A stretch of 64,000 nt of DNA, from positions 36,995,501 to 37,059,500 of the forward strand of contig OV277859.1 of NCBI GenBank assembly GCA_922989275.2, in the 5' to 3' direction. A model generated the notes under the pieces. That model had not been told where the DNA came from and made no database searches. It saw nothing but the letters and a program-made list of their open reading frames with translations. Position 1 is the first letter of the stretch; each line of letters opens with the position of its first letter. Of this stretch, positions 1 through 11,085 are shown piece after piece. The stretch is from Gari tellinella (lineage: Eukaryota > Mollusca > Bivalvia > Cardiida > Psammobiidae). The position numbers were made by a program, and so were the translations under genes.

Positions 1-174
1 CAAATTATTAGAAAAGAGCAGTTTATATATTAATACTATTTTAATATTGGAAAAATCTATAGTGAAAATGAATAGTTAATAAATTACCGAAAATACAGTC
101 AAAACACCAAACAAAATAATATGGATTTCTTATCTCATATAAAGGCTTCAGGCTAACTTTTTTAATGCTGATTT

Positions 175-252
175 CTTAAGAAGTTTTTGGTGATTTTTGA
201 GACTGTTTAAGAACTTCTTAAACAGTCTCAGCAGTCACCAAAACCTTCTTAA
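175..252. repeat. Imperfect palindrome
   Basis: CTTAAGAAG, TTTTTGGTGA, GAGACTGTTTAAGAA are mirrored by TTCTTAAACAGTCTC, TCACCAAAA, CTTCTTAA. It may be a foldback remnant; family unknown. Confidence 0.6.
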
Positions 253-311
253 TTTTTATCTGTTTGTAAATGATATTATACAGGTCCTGCTGGTTTCCTG
301 CACAGAAAGAA

Positions 312-561
312 TTAACCCTTTCCTCCCTGAAACCTAAAATGGACAATTCTAATTTTCAATTTAGTTTAGTCCATTTCTTACTTTTTAGGGTTGATTTGTA
401 CAATATATGTCAAAATTACAAACAGGGTGACCCTGATCAGAGGGCTCCTTAAGGAGCCCTCTGATCAGGGTCTACACTGTTTGCATATGACAAGTGTACT
501 TCTCACAGGTAGTCTGTTTGCAAATGATGCATATATGCAGGACTAGGAATCAAGGAGTTAA
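312..561 (+). mobile_element. Tta2 MITE (piggyBac-like ends, beta core)
   Basis: TTAACCCTTTCCTCCCTGAA at left and GGAGTTAA at right, so the flank is TTAA as in piggyBac. The core palindrome (about 423-490) has ACCCTGATCAGAGGGCTCC in inverted arms, ending GTTTGCA. Confidence 0.75.
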
Positions 562-599
562 ACAAAATTTGTTCAATAAAAGCTTATGATCCGGGTGGT

Positions 600-1250
600 A
601 GCATTGACAATATATTTTAATTTTTTTCCAAGTCCAAAGTAGGTCATGGTCAAATAAAGGTTTGGCAGTATGGGTACAAGGCAATAACTGTATAAGTATC
701 AAAGCATTGTAGTAAATAGTGTTGATGCTAGAATAAACAGAAAATCAAATTACCCAAGAAATAGCCCATTTACAGTAGTCCAAGTCCAAATAAGGTCAAG
801 GTCAAAATCAAGTTTGGTTATATGGGTGGGTTGGTAGTGGTCCAAGGCAACAACATTTACTGTGTAAGTATTAAATAATTGTAGTCAGTTGTGTTAATGT
901 TAGATGAGATGGTAAAACATAGTTAGCCAAGAAATAGTCAATTTATAATAGTCTTAGTCCAAATTAGGTAACCTCAAAATCAAGGTCGGTCAAATTGGTG
1001 GATTGTTAGTGGTCCAAGACAACAACTGTATAAGTATTAAAGCATTGTAGTTGATGCTAGACAAAACAGTAAAATCTATTTAACCCACAAATATCCTGTT
1101 TACAATAATTGAAGTCCAAATTCTGTTAAGGTCAAAATCTGAGTTAGATTATATTGGTGGCTTGGGAATGGTCCAAATCAAAAACTGCATAAGTATCCAA
1201 GTATCGTATTTGAGCTGACGCTAGAGGAAAGGATAAATTCTAGTTAACCT
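600..1250. repeat. Satellite-like array, about four units of 150-175 bp
   Basis: Recurring AAGTCCAAATNAGGTCA, GTCCAAGGCAACAACTGTAT, AAGTATTAAAGCATTGTAG and TGATGCTAGA. The unit is the same type as in both arms of the 4.95 kb element. Confidence 0.75.
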
Positions 1251-1378
1251 TGTTATAGAAGGACAAGAAAATCACTATATGCCTCTGCATCTATAGATGC
1301 TTGGGGCATAAAAAGTAATATAGATTAAATACTGAGTAAATGCCAAACTTTCATTTACTAGGACATTTGCTATAAAAA

Positions 1379-2484
1379 CAAGAGGGCCTGAAGGCCCTGA
1401 TATCGCTCACCTTTTATAATGAAACCTGGTAGCTTTACCTTTGAATTTCACCTGTTTTATTCTAAATCCATTCAAATTTGTAGTATAGCATGTAAATAAC
1501 ATTGCAATATGACCCATTCTAGTATGTATAGTAGAGCACATCAAAGGCAGATAACTAGATCCTAAATAATACTGAAATGAAGCCTTTTCTAGCATTTCAA
1601 AGTAAATCAAGGGCAGATAACTCTTGCCAAAATGATCAGATTTCAACAATAATTGCACTCCCTTGAGAACTTATAGCTATATACATTGTGTGCAATTATA
1701 ATTATAATCCATTGAAAAGTGTGGCCTCTAGAGTACAAACACGGTTAAATATGGCATTTTCAGCAATTCAAAGGTAGATAACTCTTGACCTATAACTCTG
1801 ATTCCAACCATAACCTAACTCATCCGAATTTTTATGGTTATATACAATCTGAGCAAGTTTAAGAAAGATTGGATTAAAATTTAGACCTCTAGAGTGTAAA
1901 CACCCTTAAATATGGCATTTTCAGCAATTCAAAGGTTAATAACTCTTGAACTACAGGTCGGATTGCAACCATAATCAAACTCATGTGAACTCTTATAATC
2001 ATATACCATCTGATGAAGTTTGAGAAAGATTGGATTAAAATTGTGGCCTCTAGAGTGTAATCAACCTTAAATATGGCATTTTCAGCAACAATTTAAAGGT
2101 AGATAACTCATGACCTATCAATCCAATTCCAACCGTAATTAAACTTATCCGAACTCTTGCGGTTATATACAATCTGAGCAAGATTGGGAAAGACTGAATT
2201 AAAATTGTGGCCTCTAGAGTGTAAACACTGTTAAATATTGCATTTTCAGCAATTCAAAGGTGGATAACTCTTGACCTATATGTCCAATATCAACCATAAT
2301 CGAACTCATCCGAAATCTTATGGTAATATACAATCTGAGTAAGTTACAGAAATATTGGATAAAAATTGTGGCCTCTAGAGTGTAAACACCAAAATTGTTG
2401 ACGACGGACGATGGACGACGAACGACGGACGCCGGACATTCAAGGATTGCAAAAGCTCACCCTGAGCTAGCTCAGGTGAGCTAA
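1379..2484 (+). mobile_element. Pearl-like element 1 with internal tandem repeats
   Basis: The left end is AACAAGAGGGCC, a short hairpin, then CGCTCACC. The right end is a hairpin of CTCACC and GGTGAG (2454-2482) ending AGCTAA, after a GACGGACG-rich stretch. Between them are about five units of about 165-180 bp sharing GTGGCCTCTAGAGTGTAAAC, GGCATTTTCAGCAATTCAAA and GATAACTCTTGACC. This layout matches Pearl-type or Helentron-like non-autonomous elements known in bivalves. No coding content is seen. Confidence 0.75.
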
Positions 2485-2578
2485 AAAAAGAATCAATTGA
2501 ACAGATGCCCTCCATATAGTAGTAAAAAGTAAAAGGGACAGGATAGTGAATACATACATTGGGAAAGTACAATATAAA

Positions 2579-2788
2579 TACAGTAAAACCTCTCTATAAC
2601 GGTCACTAAAGTGTGCTAATTTATTAGTTGTTTTTGACAGGTGACTGCTTAAAGCATGGTGACAGTAAAACAGAAAGCTCCTGTAGGAGCTTTCTGTTTT
2701 ACTGTCACCTTGCTTTAAGCTGTCACCTGTCATTTAAATAACCAATTAGTCCTCGTTTTAGTGGCCGTTATAGAGAGGTTTTACTGTA
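2579..2788. mobile_element. Ta1 MITE (pogo/Tigger-like ends, alpha core)
   Basis: TACAGTAAAACCTCTCTATA at left and its inverse TAGAGAGGTTTTACTGTA at right, so the target is TA. The core palindrome holds CTTAAAGCA, GGTGACAGTAAAACAGAAAG and CTCC around a short loop. Confidence 0.85.
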
Positions 2789-2828
2789 ATACATAATATA
2801 TAATGAATGGAATGTCATGGGATATTAA

Positions 2829-3157
2829 TACAGCGTTCCCTCTCTACACCGGCCCTCCGAACAACGACTCCCTCCTTACAACGGCATTCACCGCTGATTA
2901 TGTTTTATGCTTGCACTGATGCATCATCATCTACCTAAAATTGTTGTCTGCTGTTTTTCTTACATAAATGATAGTTGACAGAAAAAAACATAATGACAAA
3001 TGACAAACAGCTTGAATCTAGATCAGACGCCGCGTAAGTGGCAAATTTTTTCTGTTTGCAAATGTAAATCAAGTTCCCTCCCTATAAGGACTACCTCCAA
3101 ACAACGCACATATTTGTTGTCTCCCATTGGGTGTTGTTGTAGAGAGGGAGCACTGTA
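2829..3157. mobile_element. Ta4 MITE (CAGTGTTCCCTCTC ends, beta-type core)
   Basis: TACAGCGTTCCCTCTCTAC at left and GTAGAGAGGGAGCACTGTA at right. The internal core starts CAAACAGCTTGAATCTAGATC then GACGCCGCG, but its second arm has been lost. Confidence 0.75.
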
Positions 3158-3280
3158 CAAATATACAGACACTGTATTTTGCATAAACATCATGGGGACA
3201 ATAAATCGGAACACAATAAATATTGGAACTTATCTTAATCATCAATAGAACATTATAAATGCCTGAAATGAACAAACCAA

Positions 3281-3391
3281 GTTTGAGTTGAGTCCGAGTT
3301 CCCTTATCAAGCATTAGATTGATCAGATTTGAGCTTATGCTCAAATCTTACCAACCTAATGCTTGAGAATGAACTCAGACTCAACTCAAAC
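3281..3391. repeat. Fam-H palindrome 1
   Basis: GTTTGAGTTGAGTC and CAGATTTGAGC arms mirrored by GCTCAAATC and GACTCAACTCAAAC. Same family as 26327-26411 and half of it at 55690-55765. Confidence 0.7.
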
Positions 3392-3501
3392 TCTAGATAA
3401 GCATAGGGCCAGTGTCTGAAATTACTACATTGCAATTCTAGTTAGATAGTACTCAAATGTACTGTACCTGAAACATAAAATAACTGATGTTGTGTCTGAG
3501 T

Positions 3502-3754
3502 TTAACCCTTTCCCCAATAGAAGCGCCTTTTAGCGGATATGATTTATTCATCCGCTGAAGAAAATAGTTCCAATTCAATCAGTAATGAATATGTATTATA
3601 GGGAATATTTTTCTATATTACAGCACATGATAGCTTAAAGCAGGATGAAAGCAAAGCAGAATGCGCCCTAAGGCGCATTCTGCTTTACTTTCAACCTGCT
3701 TTAAGTAGTCACCTATCACAAGTACTAGAAATAGGCTATCAGGTAAAGGGTTAA
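3502..3754 (+). mobile_element. Tta1 MITE copy (alpha core)
   Basis: TTAACCCTTTCCCC at left and GGTAAAGGGTTAA at right. The core has GCAGAATGCGCC with inverted GGCGCATTCTGC. Confidence 0.8.
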
Positions 3755-3799
3755 ATAATATTGGAACAAGTGCTTTAATCTTGATAAAACATATATACT

Positions 3800-4028
3800 T
3801 TAACCAATTACCCCATAAATATGCCTTTCTTACGCCTTTTATGTATTCTTCCACTAAGTAAATAGTTCCAATTTAAACAGTTATACATATGTATTATAAG
3901 AAACATTTTCTCTATTCTAGCAGATGGTAGCTTAAAGCAGGCTGAAAGTAAAGCAGAATGCGCCCTAACCTGCTTTAAGTAGTCACCTGTTTTCAAAACT
4001 AGAAACAGGCTATAGGGTAAAGGGTTAA
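3800..4028 (+). mobile_element. Tta1 MITE copy, one core arm shortened
   Basis: TTAACCAATTACCCC at left and GGGTAAAGGGTTAA at right. The core has the left arm to GCGCCC but most of the right arm is deleted, leaving CCTGCTTTAAG. Confidence 0.75.
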
Positions 4029-4229
4029 ATAATATTTGAACAAGCTCTTTAATCTTGATACAAAAATATATAGATATATATCTATCCTTCATGAGGTACT
4101 AGTATAATAATAAATATAAATCAAATCTGTAAGAAAATGAAGAAAACCACACACTGAAGAACAAACATGTTTCCAACTGAAAATATTATGTTATGTGCAC
4201 TTCATTAGAAGGAAATAATAGCTCTTACC

Positions 4230-4482
4230 TAATTCTTTCACCATTTATCCAATAGCTTGTTACTAGGATTTGGTTAGGTATCTGCTTAAAGCAGGTTAAA
4301 AGTAAAGAAGAATGCTTCTTAAGGCACATCATTATTTACCTTCAGTCTGCTTTAAGCAACCATCTGTTAGAATATAGAAAATTTAACTTATTATATATAT
4401 TCATGAATGTATAATTGAAACTTTTCTTCAGTGGACTAATAAATTAAAGGCATAAAAATGAATATATGGAGTATTTGGTTAA
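4230..4482 (-). mobile_element. Tta1 MITE copy, inverted and decayed
   Basis: CCATTTATCCAATAGCTTG at left and GGAGTATTTGGTTAA at right. The core is diverged (GAATGCTTCTTAAGGC). Confidence 0.65.
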
Positions 4483-4762
4483 AAATAATAAATATGGAAT
4501 GGGCCACAAAAAAGTAACAAAAGCACTCTGAACTAGCATTATACATTAGTTTTGATCCATGTCATAAAAAATATGTATTAAGGAAATCAGACTTATTGCC
4601 TTGCAAATAGTGTAGACCAAGATCACCCATTATAAGCATCCTTGACACTTGGTGGCTGGTATTGATATTCACTGTTAGGTACTCACCAACATGTCCAGAG
4701 AATGACAACTTAATAGTTTGCAGGTGTGAAACTTTGCACAGTAGTCAATACTGAGATTATGA

Positions 4763-4959
4763 TTAACCCATTAACCCATAAATACACCTTTTTTCATTGT
4801 TTCATAAGAAAAAGTTTCGATATTCTAGCAGATAGTAGCTTAAAGCAGGTTGAAAGTAAAGCAGAATGCGCCTTAAGGCGCATTCTGCTTTACTTTCAAC
4901 CTGCTTCTAGTGGTCACATATCTTCAAAACTAGAAACATGCTACGGGGTAATGGGTTAA
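4763..4959 (+). mobile_element. Tta1 MITE copy, internally deleted
   Basis: TTAACCCATTAACCC at left and GGGGTAATGGGTTAA at right, with an intact GCGCCTTAAGGCGC core apex. The left interior is shortened. Confidence 0.8.
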
Positions 4960-5277
4960 AGTAGGTCAGTACTGTTTTGCAAGCCAATGTTTAGTATGGT
5001 TTTCCCATGGCAAAACTATTTTCATTTTGACAAACACAAGCTGATCAAGCAATTTACATTAAGCACAAGTATAGATCAATATGTACCTGGTACATTACAG
5101 ATAAAAATATTGCACTCAGAAATCCTTGAAATGTTGTATAAATGTAAAAATGGTGAACAGTGCAGACCAAGAGAGTTGCAACAAAAGATGTGTTTTCAGG
5201 GCAACAGATCCCAACCTTCTACAATGGTCAATGCAAAGGCAGGCATTAAATGCAGAAGTAAAGTCAAACAAACATGA

Positions 5278-5488
5278 ACAGTAGAACCTCTCTAAAACAA
5301 CCACTAAATTGTGTCAAATATTAGTCGTTTAAGACGAGTGACTGCTTAAAGCAATGTATGTGAAAGTGAAACAGAAAGCTCCTGTAGGAGCTTTCTGTTT
5401 TACTTTCACATTGCTTTAAGCTGTCACCTGTCTTTTATACAGACAATTAGCCTTATTTTGGTGGTCATAATAGGGAGGTTCTACTGTA
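5278..5488. mobile_element. Ta1 MITE copy
   Basis: ACAGTAGAACCTCTCTAAAA at left and GGGAGGTTCTACTGTA at right. The core CAGAAAGCTCC mirrors GGAGCTTTCTG. Confidence 0.8.
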
Positions 5489-5766
5489 TGTTAAAAGCCA
5501 TGCTTTGAAGGCACATAAGGTTCTCTAAAGACACATGGTTACTTAATGAAGGACAAAAAGTAAATGTCCTGTAGGAGGTGTCTGTTTAACTCTTGCCCTA
5601 CACAAAGCTGTCAGCTGTATATCTCACTATTAACTCTATCAACACTAATTAACTCTTGTGGGCTATTAGGTTCCCTTGTGGACCTTTAAAGTTATCAACA
5701 CATGAACCAGTCAACTTGGAATTCTGGTTAGTTTAAGTTTAATAAATACTGGTCTAAATTAGTAAA

Positions 5767-5829
5767 CAGTGTAGACCAAGATCAGAGGGCTCATAGAGGA
5801 GCCCTCTGATCTTGGTCTACACTATTTGC
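5767..5829. repeat. Beta palindrome of a Tta2 remnant
   Basis: AGTGTAGACCAAGATCAGAG then GGCTC mirrored by GAGCC and CTCTGATCTTGGTCTACACT. Note AAGATC...GATCTT, a matched change from the usual CTGATC. A Tta2-like left side with TTAACTCTTG lies near 5648. Confidence 0.75.
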
Positions 5830-6032
5830 AAATGGAATGATTATATTTTAAACAGGTCCATGGTGTTGAAATTAATCAGTGTTTGAAAAGTAATTACAAG
5901 TCTGACTACACAAGTTTTATAATTACTATAAACCTAGCACCAATTATAAGAAATGCCAACACCTTGCATATAATATGTACATGTATGTATTATTGATTTC
6001 TCTCATTTACCCATACATTACTGGAAACCAGT

Positions 6033-6241
6033 ATACAGTAAAACCTCTCTATTACGATCACTAAAGCTTTTCAAATATTAGGATTTTTACGATAGGTGAC
6101 CGCTTAAAGCAAGGTGACAGTGAAACAGAAAGCTCTTAGGAGCTTTCTGTTTCACTGTCACCTTGTTTTAAGCTGCCACCTCTCAATTATACAATCAATT
6201 AGCATTCGCTTTAGTGGTCAAAATAGCGAGGTTTCACTGTA
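6033..6241. mobile_element. Ta1 MITE copy
   Basis: TACAGTAAAACCTCTCTATT at left and GCGAGGTTTCACTGTA at right. The core AGAAAGCTCTTAGGAGCTTTCT is a shortened apex. Confidence 0.85.
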
Positions 6242-6761
6242 TGTATATTTTCCAAACCATTAGTTCATGATCAAAGGGCTACTGAGCAGTCCTGATCAAG
6301 GTCTTCAGTGCTTGTTTTACTTTTAATTTTTCTGAAACACTGCCATAAAAGCAACATTATATAAACCTGGTCATTTGTCAAAAACTGAAACAGGCCATCT
6401 GAAAAATTAAGCATAAAATGGTTAAAAACTTAAAAATTATGCTACTGTCTGTTTGCCTGTCAGTTTTTTTCCACGGAATATTTCTCATACAGCACTTTGT
6501 ACGTCTGGATATATAAAGGAGCCTTATTTGACAGACATGGAGAATAATTCTTATACTCACTAGACACCAATTTACATAACATCCTTGCACAGTATTACTT
6601 GGGCAAATCCTTTTGGTCTGCCCAATGGCAAGATAATACAAACAATATATACATAAATAGAAGGAACATTAATATAAACTGGACAATATTATATCCAAAC
6701 ACTATGCAGTTTAACAAAAAGCCCTAAAATAAGTGTCTGAATATATTTCAAACTGACAAAG

Positions 6762-6822
6762 CAGACCCTGATTGGAGGGCTCCTTAAGGAGCCCTCAGAT
6801 CAGGGTTTACAGTGTTTGCAGA
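6762..6822. repeat. Beta palindrome, Tta2 type remnant
   Basis: GACCCTGATTGGAGGGCTCC mirrored by GGAGCCCTCAGATCAGGGT. No clear ends are seen. Confidence 0.65.
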
Positions 6823-7093
6823 GGAAAAAATATATGACTCAAATCGAACAGTGTTTGTAAATGATGAGCTTACTTGCTGCTAGGGTTGAATATCTTAATT
6901 GAACTAGACATCACAGTATTACAAATTCGATGTCTCATAAACAACAAATATTCATAAATTAGAAATTGTTTCAAAACATATATCAACCTCTATAACACCT
7001 ATCAACAAATGTTTGCTTAAAATTATGTCAGCTAAAAATCTGAAATTAACTTTTCTTCTGTATATATGTATATACAACAACTGTTCCAAAGTA

Positions 7094-7165
7094 ACAAACA
7101 GTTGGGATCCTGATCAGGTTCTACATTATGTGGGACCTGATCTGGATCCAAACTGATTGCAAAGG
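7094..7165. repeat. Beta-type palindrome remnant
   Basis: CAAACAGTTGGGATCCTGATCAGGT mirrors as ACCTGATCTGGATCCAAACTG around a short spacer. The GACGCC apex is missing. Confidence 0.6.
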
Positions 7166-7377
7166 TCTTCAAAACTGGTTTTTGGTGGTGAAAAGGTAAT
7201 TAGCAGTCATGAAAAGTTCATCAAACATTTTCTAGTTAAAACAGTATGATTAAACGAAAACCTGCCATTTCACTTGATACATAATTAACACAATCTTTTG
7301 TACTAAATGACAGATCCTGAATTGTTTATATCGTATTGTGGTAATTGGTGAAATGATTCAAGTATTGCTGCATGGAC

Positions 7378-7632
7378 ACACACCTATAGCCTGTTTTCAG
7401 TTTTGAAGACAGGTGACCACTCAAAGCAGTTTTAAAGTAAAGCAGAATGTGCCTTAATGCATATTCTGCTTTACTTTCAGCCTGCTTTACGCTACCATCT
7501 GCTTGAATATAGAAAACATTTCAAATGGTGCATAATCATGACTATAATTAAATGGAAGTACATGTATCTTCTACATTAAAGAAATATATGACAGGCGTAA
7601 AAAGGCATATTTATGGAGTAATGGGTCAAAAT
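7378..7632 (-). mobile_element. Tta1 MITE copy, inverted
   Basis: TATAGCCTGTTTTCAGTTTT at left and AAAAGGCATATTTATGGAGT at right. The core is GAATGTGCCTTAATGCATATTC. Confidence 0.7.
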
Positions 7633-7829
7633 CTATTCCATACAGACTGGATTATATCAGCCTAAAATGAAGATTTGGCCAGGTTTCATTCAAGTATAAT
7701 AAAACAGCAACATGATTTAATACGTTTCTAACCAATTTTTACAAACTCTTTTAAAAATCACTGTTAAAACAGTACTGTAATGTTAAGAAATAGAAGGCAT
7801 GTTCTGAAAACTTTTTTATCACCCCTCTT

Positions 7830-8060
7830 GCAAAATAAACATCCCTTATCCTGCTGATTTGTCGTCTGCTTTATACCTGTTGTCTGCAAAATTTGTTAAA
7901 ATTACATTTATAAATTTCTTAAGTGAAGAAACCTAAAGACGAGTGCCAAACAGTTTGGATCCAGATCAGATGCCGCGTAACGCGGCATCTGATCTGGATC
8001 TTAACTGTTTGCAAAAATCAGTAAAGCCACGATCAGCTGGCAAAAGGTTGATCATTAAAT
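7830..8060. mobile_element. Tta3-like MITE remnant (beta core)
   Basis: GTCGTCTGC motifs precede CAAACAGTTTGGATCC. The perfect palindrome at about 7948-8012 has apex GATGCCGCGTAACGCGGCATC, a matched change from GACGCC...GGCGTC. The TTAA ends are not clear. Confidence 0.65.
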
Positions 8061-8235
8061 TTTCTGAACAGACTGATTACTGCAGTTGCAACAATATTGA
8101 TATAATCAATAACTCTTCCAGTCATGGCTCAATCATTGAATTGAACATTCTGCAGCACTCAATCAATTTATTCACTTCAAACGACAAACCTACTAATTGA
8201 ACTGGCAGTAAAATTTACAGCAGCTAATAAAATGC

Positions 8236-8460
8236 TTAACTCTTTGCATGCTGGGTAATTTTTTCGTCTGCAACAATTGTCGTCTGCCTTTGTTCTAAAA
8301 TTAGAATTTTTCAAAGTTTCTTTTAAATTCAGGGTCAGAATGGCAAACAGTTTGGATCCTGATGAGACGCCGCGTTACGCGGCGTCTCATCTGGATCCAA
8401 TCTGTTTGCAAAGGTTATGACTGTGGCAGCTATATCCGCCGCTAGCCTGCAAAAAGTTAA
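8236..8460. mobile_element. Tta3 MITE (piggyBac-like ends, beta core)
   Basis: TTAACTCTTTGCATGC at left and GCAAAAAGTTAA at right. The core AAACAGTTTGGATCC, GAGACGCCGCG is mirrored by CGCGGCGTCTC and GGATCCAATCTGTTT. Confidence 0.8.
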
Positions 8461-9044
8461 ATCTAATAACGGTTGAGGAATGCTCTATAGAACATTAGTT
8501 ACTTGAATTACAACAGGGAATATTGGTGACTTGCACAAACAGACAACAACCCTTTACATGCTTTTAGTGGGATATGACGCTTTTGGAAAACAGTGTAGAC
8601 CCAGATCAGAAGGGAGCTGTCTGCAGTTTTACTGTTTATGAATATTCAGTGGGAGAGAAAATTAAGCTTGTACGATCAAAATTGGCAATGCAGCCATTAA
8701 CTGGAACATTAACTGGAACATTTAAAATGAGTCTTTTCAGGCAGGTGGTGGCATAAATAATGCAGAAAGTACCTTTTAAGAGTTCTGTGCTCTTTCATTG
8801 AAGCTATGATTTAAAATGGCTCATTAATAGCTTAGAGGTTTAATTCTTTACTCACATTTCTTGGTGTTAATTTGAAAGGGAGAGGACAGTTGAAAACAGC
8901 ATAAAACTACACAACAGAAAGCCCCAATCATTATGAGCTCTCTTCTTTACTTTCAAATATTCATTCTGCATTAAGTAGTCGAAGTTTTCAAGCCTCTTTA
9001 CACAAGCTCAAATCAAATCAAGTCCATTCAAATACCTATAACAG

Positions 9045-9130
9045 ACAACTGGTTGCTTAATGCAGGATAAAATAATACAGAAAGCTTCTATATAAGCTTT
9101 CTGTATTATTTCAATCCTGCAGCAATCACT
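9045..9130. repeat. Alpha-like palindrome, family I
   Basis: TGCTTAATGCAGGATAAAATA then CAGAAAGCTT, mirrored by AAGCTTTCTG, TATTATTT and ATCCTGCA. It resembles the Ta1 core. Related copies lie at 14634-14715, 28245-28340 and 13412-13500. Confidence 0.65.
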
Positions 9131-9357
9131 ATGAAGAGTCTTCTAATGAGTATGCCCAAATTACTACAAGAATGACTGTAAGAGTAATTGGAATGGATAC
9201 AGTTTTCCTAAAACTTCAATTGCACCACCTGACTCTTGAACCCTTTTTATATCAAATTAATTTTGTCAGTTGAAAATATTGTCCGCTTTATTCTCAATAG
9301 GATGCTATGCTTTCTATAATTATTTTACAGAATATAATCTGACTGAAAATAAGTTTG

Positions 9358-9420
9358 GTTCTGTGTAACTTGGCACCTGATCTAGATCCAAACTGTTTGC
9401 AAGGGTCTAAAACACTTAGA
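9358..9420. repeat. Half of a beta-core element
   Basis: GTAACTTGGCACCTGATCTAG then ATCCAAACTGTTTGCA is the right arm only. The same half occurs at 31490-31530. Confidence 0.5.
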
Positions 9421-9596
9421 TCCACCTTGAAAAGGGTTGAAGTCAATTTCCTCCCAAATTGAAAGTAAACAAATCGTGAAATTCTGAGAAAACAATTCTT
9501 TCTTTCTCATTTTTTTCTAAGTTTACTTACACTGTCTGTTTAAGACACCGTTAATATGCCCGGATTATGTCAAACTCTAATTAGTGTCATCCTTTT

Positions 9597-9847
9597 TTAC
9601 CCATTACCCCATAGCCTGTTTCTAGTATTTAAAATATGAGACTACTTAAAGCAGGTTGAAAATAAAGCAGAATGTGCCTTAAGGCACATTCTGCTTTACT
9701 TTCAACCTGCTTTAAGCTACATTCTGCTAGAATGAAGATAAAATTTCTTATCATAGAGATTCATCACTGTATTATTTGGAACTATTTTCTACAATGGAGG
9801 GATAAACTAGAGGCGTAAAAAGGCATATTTATGGGGGAATGGCTTAA
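9597..9847 (-). mobile_element. Tta1 MITE copy, inverted
   Basis: ACCCATTACCCCATAGCCTG at left and GGGGGAATGGCTTAA at right. The apex GTGCCTTAAGGCAC is a matched G-C to A-T variant of GCGCC...GGCGC. Confidence 0.8.
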
Positions 9848-10145
9848 CAGATAAGTCTTTGTGTTGCAAGGCATGAAAACAGTGAATCATTATTCACAAA
9901 GGTTGTCTAATGCCTAACATGCACTTAGCTCTCGCCCAACTACAATAGCATATGCTTTACATTTGTATGCATTTGGTTCGAAAATTTGATTTTAGTGGCA
10001 TTTCAGCTTTAGACATCTGAAAATGATGACCAAACAAATTGGATCTTGATTAGATGCAACATGTTCAGCTTCTGCTCTGGATCCAAACTGTTTGCAAATT
10101 TTAGATTACTCAAGGATTGCAGATGAAGGATTAAACCTGCAGTTG

Positions 10146-10500
10146 TTAACCCTTTCGCCCATAGAAAGGCCTTTAATTTATTCCTTCGCTGAAGAAAATT
10201 AAAAATTATGAGTTCCTATTTAAACAGTCATGAACATGTTCCATTACACCACAGGTACTTGACACATACTTTATCATCTATTAACACCCCCCCCCCCCCT
10301 TTTAAAAAAAAACAAACTTAATATACTTCTATTATAGATACTATAATAGAAAGAAAGTAAAAAAATTATTTATTTTTTTTTAAAAAAAAAAGGGGGGGGG
10401 GGGTGTTAATAGATAATCAAGTATGTGTCAAGTACCTGTGCATTACACTAGCAGATGGTAGTAATCAGATACATGTAATTTTCAGTAATACGAACAAATT
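10146..10500 (+). mobile_element. Tta1 MITE copy interrupted by a hAT-like MITE
   Basis: TTAACCCTTTCGCCC at left. The element is split at CATTACAC by the insertion at 10250-10440. Beyond it, TAGCAGATGGTAG continues the Tta1 consensus, then similarity fades. Confidence 0.7.
10250..10440. mobile_element. hAT-like MITE with 8-bp duplication
   Basis: Ends CACAGGTACTTGACACATAC and the inverse GTATGTGTCAAGTACCTGTG. Exact duplication CATTACAC at 10242-10249 and 10441-10448. The arms hold a run of C followed by TTTTAAAAAAA, mirrored by a run of G. Confidence 0.85.
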
Positions 10501-10643
10501 CTTTTCTATCTACATGCATATAAGATTAGCCTTCACCTGAAATTGAACTTGAAACTCAACTTAAAAGCAATAACCATAATTAACCATCTATTGAAAATAT
10601 CCTAAAAAGTTCAACCGTAATCTGTTTTTCAGCATTTAACCCT

Positions 10644-10887
10644 TTAACCCATAGCCTGTTTCTAATAGTTCAGATATGTGACCTATTAAAGCAGGCTGAA
10701 AGTAAAGCAGAATGTGCCCTAGGGCACATTCTGCTTTACTTTCAGCCTACTTTAAGTTATTATCTGCTAGTATATAGAAAATATTTCTTATAGTACATAT
10801 TCATGACAGTATAAAATGGAACTATTTTCTTTGGCGGATGAATAAAATGAATGCGCTAAAAGTCGCTTCTATAAGGGAATGGGTTAA
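10644..10887 (-). mobile_element. Tta1 MITE copy, inverted
   Basis: TTAACCCATAGCCTGTTTC at left and GGGAATGGGTTAA at right. The apex GTGCCCTAGGGCAC is another matched variant. Confidence 0.8.
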
Positions 10888-11085
10888 AAGAGGAAAAAGC
10901 AAGCTAAAAGTAAAGCTTACTTTCAGCTTCAATTAGGCATACAGGCAGGATAAAGGAAGAGTAATACATATGTGTATGGCTCTTCATTATGGCAAGACTA
11001 AAGCATGAAAGGACATCTATATAAGACATGGGTAGAATTTTTTTAAGGAATAGGACTGTAAAGGCAAGAAAATGCAGTTCTTTGC

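Noticed and set aside
4987..5277. 96-codon frame on the plus strand
   Set aside because: No recognisable motif or signal; it lies between MITEs and ends near a Ta1 element. Possible but unsupported.
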